From Streptomyces cavernae (GTDB lineage Bacteria > Actinomycetota > Actinomycetes > Streptomycetales > Streptomycetaceae): 64,000 nt of DNA. The position numbers and the translations under genes are program-made. Below the pieces are notes generated by a model. That model saw only the letters and a program-made list of their open reading frames with translations, was not told where the DNA came from and did no database searches. The first letter of the stretch is position 1. The number at the start of each line of letters is the position of its first letter. The stretch spans positions 124,001 through 188,000 of the forward strand of contig NZ_RPDJ01000008.1 in NCBI RefSeq assembly GCF_004023625.1. Reading direction: 5' to 3'. Positions 61,637 through 64,000 of the stretch are shown piece by piece.

Positions 61637-62578
61637 ATGGACCGGACGCCACCCCTGCGCCTCATCCCCGTCGGCGGACGTGGCCCCGAGGACGTGGTGA
61701 CCGACGCCTCGGGGCGGGTGTTCACCGGGTTGGCGGACGGGCGGATCCTCCGTCTGGAGGGCGTCACCGACCCGGCGGGCCCGCGCATCGAGACCGTCGC
61801 CGACACCCGCGGGCGGCCCCTGGGCCTCCAGCCGCTGCCCGACGGGGCGTTGCTGGTGTGCGACGCGGAGCGCGGGCTCCTGCGGTGCGAGACCGACGGG
61901 ACGGTACGGGTGCTCGCCGACACGGTGGCCGGGGCCCGGCTGCGGTTCTGCAGCAATGTCGTCACCGCCGACGACACCACCGTCTACTTCACCGTCTCCA
62001 GCCGTCGCTACGGCCTCGAACACTGGCAGGGCGACCTGCTGGAGCACACCGGCACCGGCATGCTGCTGCGGCTGCGGCCGGGCGGTGAACCCGAAGTGCT
62101 CCTGGACGGGCTGCAGTTCGCCAACGGTGTCGCCCTGGCCGCCGACCAGTCCTTCCTCGTCGTGGCGGAGACCGGCGCCCGCCGGCTCGTCCGCCACGGG
62201 CTCACGGGCGACGCCGAACCGCGCGGCACGTTCGCCGACGACCTGCCGGGCTACCCCGACAACCTCTGGCGCGACCCCGACGGCCTGATCTGGGTGGCCC
62301 TGGCGGGCCCGCGCGTACCCGTCCTCGACGTGCTGCACCGGCGTGGCCCCGCACTGCGCCGTGCCGCCGGGCGTGCCGCGACCCGGCTGCCGTTCCGGCC
62401 GGTGCGGGACGCCTGGGTCATGGCGTTCGACGACGACGGGCGGATCGTGCACGACGTGCGTCACCGCCGTGCGCCGTACCGGATGTCCACCAGCGTCTGC
62501 CCGGTCGACGGGCAGCTGGTGCTGGGCAGTGTGTGGGAGCCGAGCCTCGCGGTGTTCGCGTCCCCGGCGGCTCGGTGA
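61637..62578 (+). CDS. SMP-30/gluconolactonase-like (strictosidine-synthase-like) beta-propeller
   Basis: The 313-residue product forms a six-bladed beta-propeller of the SMP-30/strictosidine synthase/paraoxonase type. Repeated blades begin EDVVTDASGRVFTGLADGRI, LGLQPLPDGALLVCDAERGL, LLDGLQFANGVALAADQSFL and DLPGYPDNLWRDPDGLIWVA, carrying the calcium-site Asn/Asp residues. It would hydrolyse lactones or esters; the substrate is unknown. There is no signal peptide. ATG 61637 has a GGAGG site. Confidence 0.88.
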   Translation: MDRTPPLRLIPVGGRGPEDVVTDASGRVFTGLADGRILRLEGVTDPAGPRIETVADTRGRPLGLQPLPDGALLVCDAERGLLRCETDGTVRVLADTVAGARLRFCSNVVTADDTTVYFTVSSRRYGLEHWQGDLLEHTGTGMLLRLRPGGEPEVLLDGLQFANGVALAADQSFLVVAETGARRLVRHGLTGDAEPRGTFADDLPGYPDNLWRDPDGLIWVALAGPRVPVLDVLHRRGPALRRAAGRAATRLPFRPVRDAWVMAFDDDGRIVHDVRHRRAPYRMSTSVCPVDGQLVLGSVWEPSLAVFASPAAR

Positions 62579-62617
62579 CGGGTTAGCCTGGCCCATCCCC
62601 GCGATCAGGAGAGGCGC

Positions 62618-63160
62618 ATGACAGGCCCGCAGCCCGAGACCGAGATGGTGGACGAACCCACCGATCCGGACGTCGATCTGCGGGTCCCCGCCGAGCGGCA
62701 GCGGTCGTGGCGGACGCTCGCACCGGTCGTCGCGGTGGTCTCCGCAGGCGGCGGGCTCGGGGCCGCGGCCCGGTACGGGGCCTCGCTGATCGGGCCCGTG
62801 GAGACGGGCGGGTTCCCGTGGACGACCTTCTGGGTCAATGTGACCGGCTGCCTGGTCATCGGCGTCTTCATGGTCGTGGTCAACGAGGTGTGGGCCGCGC
62901 ATCCGCTGGTACGGCCCTTCTTCGGCACCGGGGTCCTCGGCGGCTACACGACCTTCTCCACGTACGCCGTCGACATCCAGCACCTGGTGGACGAAGGCCA
63001 CCCGCGCACCGGGCTCGCGTATCTCGCCGCGACGCTCGTGGCCGCGCTCCTCGCGGTCTGGGTCGCGGTGACGGTGACGCGCCGGGCCCTGATCGGCAAA
63101 CCGGGTCGAAGCGGCGAAACGGGTGAAATCTCCGCGCTGGAAGGTAAGAGGCCGTTGTGA
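62618..63160 (+). CDS. crcB: Fluoride channel CrcB/Fluc, first subunit gene
   Basis: The 180-residue protein exports fluoride. After a hydrophilic tail of about 35 residues it has four membrane segments (about 36-155) with the Fluc signatures GGGLGAAARYGA, FPWTTFWVNVTGCLVIGVF and GVLGGYTTFSTYAVD, which includes the Phe-box and sodium site. The gene overlaps the next crcB by 4 bp (GTGA). No fluoride riboswitch is evident in the 39-bp leader. Confidence 0.92.
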   Translation: MTGPQPETEMVDEPTDPDVDLRVPAERQRSWRTLAPVVAVVSAGGGLGAAARYGASLIGPVETGGFPWTTFWVNVTGCLVIGVFMVVVNEVWAAHPLVRPFFGTGVLGGYTTFSTYAVDIQHLVDEGHPRTGLAYLAATLVAALLAVWVAVTVTRRALIGKPGRSGETGEISALEGKRPL

Positions 63161-63531
63161 ACTGGCTGCTCGTGATCGTCGGCGGGATGGTCGGTGCGCC
63201 GCTGCGCTACCTCACCGACCGCGCCGTTCAGCTCAGGCATGACACGGCCTTCCCCTGGGGCACCCTCGCGGTCAACGTCGCCGGTTGTCTCGTCCTCGGG
63301 CTGCTGGCCGGCGCGGCCTCGGCCGGGGCCGCCTCCGCTCACCTGCAATTCCTCCTCGGTACGGGACTGTGCGGGGCTCTGACCACGTACTCCACGTTCT
63401 CCTACGAGACCCTGCGGCTGGCCGAGGACGGGGCGGGCTTCTACGCCGTCGCCAATGTGATCGCGAGCGTCGCCGCCGGGCTGGGCGCGGCATTTGTGGG
63501 GGTTTCTTTCGCCGAGGCCCTGTGGGGCTAG
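63157..63531 (+). CDS. crcB: Fluoride channel CrcB/Fluc, second subunit gene
   Basis: The 124-residue second Fluc homolog has four membrane segments and the same motifs: GGMVGAPLRYLTDRAVQL, FPWGTLAVNVAGCLVLGLL and GALTTYSTFSYE. GTG 63157 overlaps the first crcB stop. Paired unequal crcB genes in Gram-positives usually make heterodimeric channels with the two subunits inserted in opposite orientation, which probably applies here. Confidence 0.92.
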   Translation: MNWLLVIVGGMVGAPLRYLTDRAVQLRHDTAFPWGTLAVNVAGCLVLGLLAGAASAGAASAHLQFLLGTGLCGALTTYSTFSYETLRLAEDGAGFYAVANVIASVAAGLGAAFVGVSFAEALWG

Positions 63532-63591
63532 AGTGCGGCCGGTGTAAGGCGTCCACGCCGCTGTCGTGACCCCCAGCGAGAACTGGAAACC

Positions 63592-64000
63592 ATGAGCGCG
63601 ATCTCCGTCGGTCAGGCCGTCGTCCTCGGAGCCGTCGAAGGGGTGACCGAATTCCTCCCGGTCTCCTCCACCGGCCATCTCAAGATCGCCGAAGGGCTGA
63701 TGGGCATCCCCGTCGACGACGACGCCGTCATCGGGTTCTCGGCCGTGATCCAGGTCGGCGCCATCGCCGCGGTGCTCGTCTACTTCCGCAAGGACATCGC
63801 CCGGATCGTTTCCGCGTGGCTGCGCGGGCTCACCGACCGCGAGGAGCGCTACCACCACGACTACAAGTTCGCCTGGTGGGTGATCTGGGCGACCATCCCG
63901 ATCGTCGCCGTCGGTCTCCTGGCGAAGCCGCTGATCGAGGGGCCGCTCGCCTCGCTGTGGGTCGTCGCCGCCTCGCTGATCGCCGGCAGCGGGGTGATGT
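63592..64000 (+). CDS. uppP: Undecaprenyl-diphosphatase UppP (BacA), 5' part
   Basis: The frame from ATG 63592 is open to the window end, so only the first 136 residues are seen. The UppP signature EGVTEFLPVSSTGH is at residues 16-29, followed by AVIQVGAIAAVLVYFRKDIA and a membrane segment WWVIWATIPIVAVGLLA. The enzyme recycles the undecaprenyl carrier for cell-wall synthesis and gives bacitracin tolerance. It follows the crcB pair after 60 bp in the same direction. Confidence 0.93.
   Translation, partial: MSAISVGQAVVLGAVEGVTEFLPVSSTGHLKIAEGLMGIPVDDDAVIGFSAVIQVGAIAAVLVYFRKDIARIVSAWLRGLTDREERYHHDYKFAWWVIWATIPIVAVGLLAKPLIEGPLASLWVVAASLIAGSGVM

Noticed and set aside
62579-62617. Fluoride riboswitch before crcB
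   Set aside because: The 39-bp leader is too short and shows no recognisable riboswitch consensus.

Overview
The window is chromosomal DNA of a high-G+C actinomycete, almost certainly a Streptomyces. The reasons are strong third-position G/C bias, frequent GTG starts and ATGA/GTGA stop-start overlaps, the near absence of TTA codons, and many Streptomyces-typical families: two-domain TerD, ROK and LacI regulators, F420/deazaflavin reductase, Rv1733c-like protein, paired CrcB, and families I recall as DUF6421, DUF6986 and DUF6643. I see no rRNA, tRNA, CRISPR array, complete insertion sequence, prophage or biosynthetic gene cluster. It reads as ordinary chromosome with a metabolic and regulatory bias, but with an unusual load of short tandem repeats.

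Layout. 0-6 kb: end of an FUSC membrane protein coupled to a MarR regulator, two VOC proteins, two GNAT acetyltransferases and a glycerophosphodiesterase. 6-10.7 kb: an operon of a large unrecognised protein (DUF6421-type), an SDR oxidoreductase and a threonine-aldolase-like PLP enzyme, then a transglutaminase-like and a B3/B4-domain protein. 10.7-15.8 kb: acyltransferase, thioredoxin and flavin reductase (coupled), etfB-etfA, a strong bidirectional terminator, and a TAT-exported endonuclease/phosphatase-family protein carrying a TTA codon. 16-25.7 kb: CitE-like aldolase, a divergent LacI/ROK pair with a clear operator, a small secreted protein, a P-loop kinase-NUDIX fusion, M20 dipeptidase, geranylgeranyl-reductase-type flavoprotein, and a divergent deazaflavin reductase/TetR pair with an operator array. 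25.8-27.8 kb: a two-component system whose kinase starts with Trp-rich repeats. 28.7-31.5 kb: DeoR regulator facing a SIS isomerase and a class II aldolase, which looks like an amino-sugar or tagatose catabolic unit. 31.6-40.2 kb: AraC regulator, RsmC/RlmG-like methyltransferase, a 16-bp x 25 minisatellite, AlkB, ROK regulator, SHOCT protein, anti-sigma-like ATPase, cysteine-synthase-family enzyme and a second DeoR regulator. 40.5-49.4 kb: a very large membrane hydrolase overlapping tail to tail with a beta-helix/AAA+ fusion, then small membrane, MOSC, Pro-rich and TerD proteins. 49.5-58.3 kb: glycosyltransferase, glutamate-racemase-like protein, O-antigen-ligase-like protein, Lnt, NUDIX, ABM-domain protein and photolyase. 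58.4-64 kb: VOC protein, a MITE-like inverted-repeat element, acyl-CoA synthetase, FHA protein, SMP-30-like protein, two crcB genes and the start of uppP.

The observations most worth following are the DUF6421 operon with its possible divergent zinc site, the beta-helix-AAA+ fusion with its overlapping neighbour, the 16-bp array between two divergent nucleic-acid-modifying genes, the 19-bp-phased operator array next to the TetR gene, and the window-wide minisatellite density.
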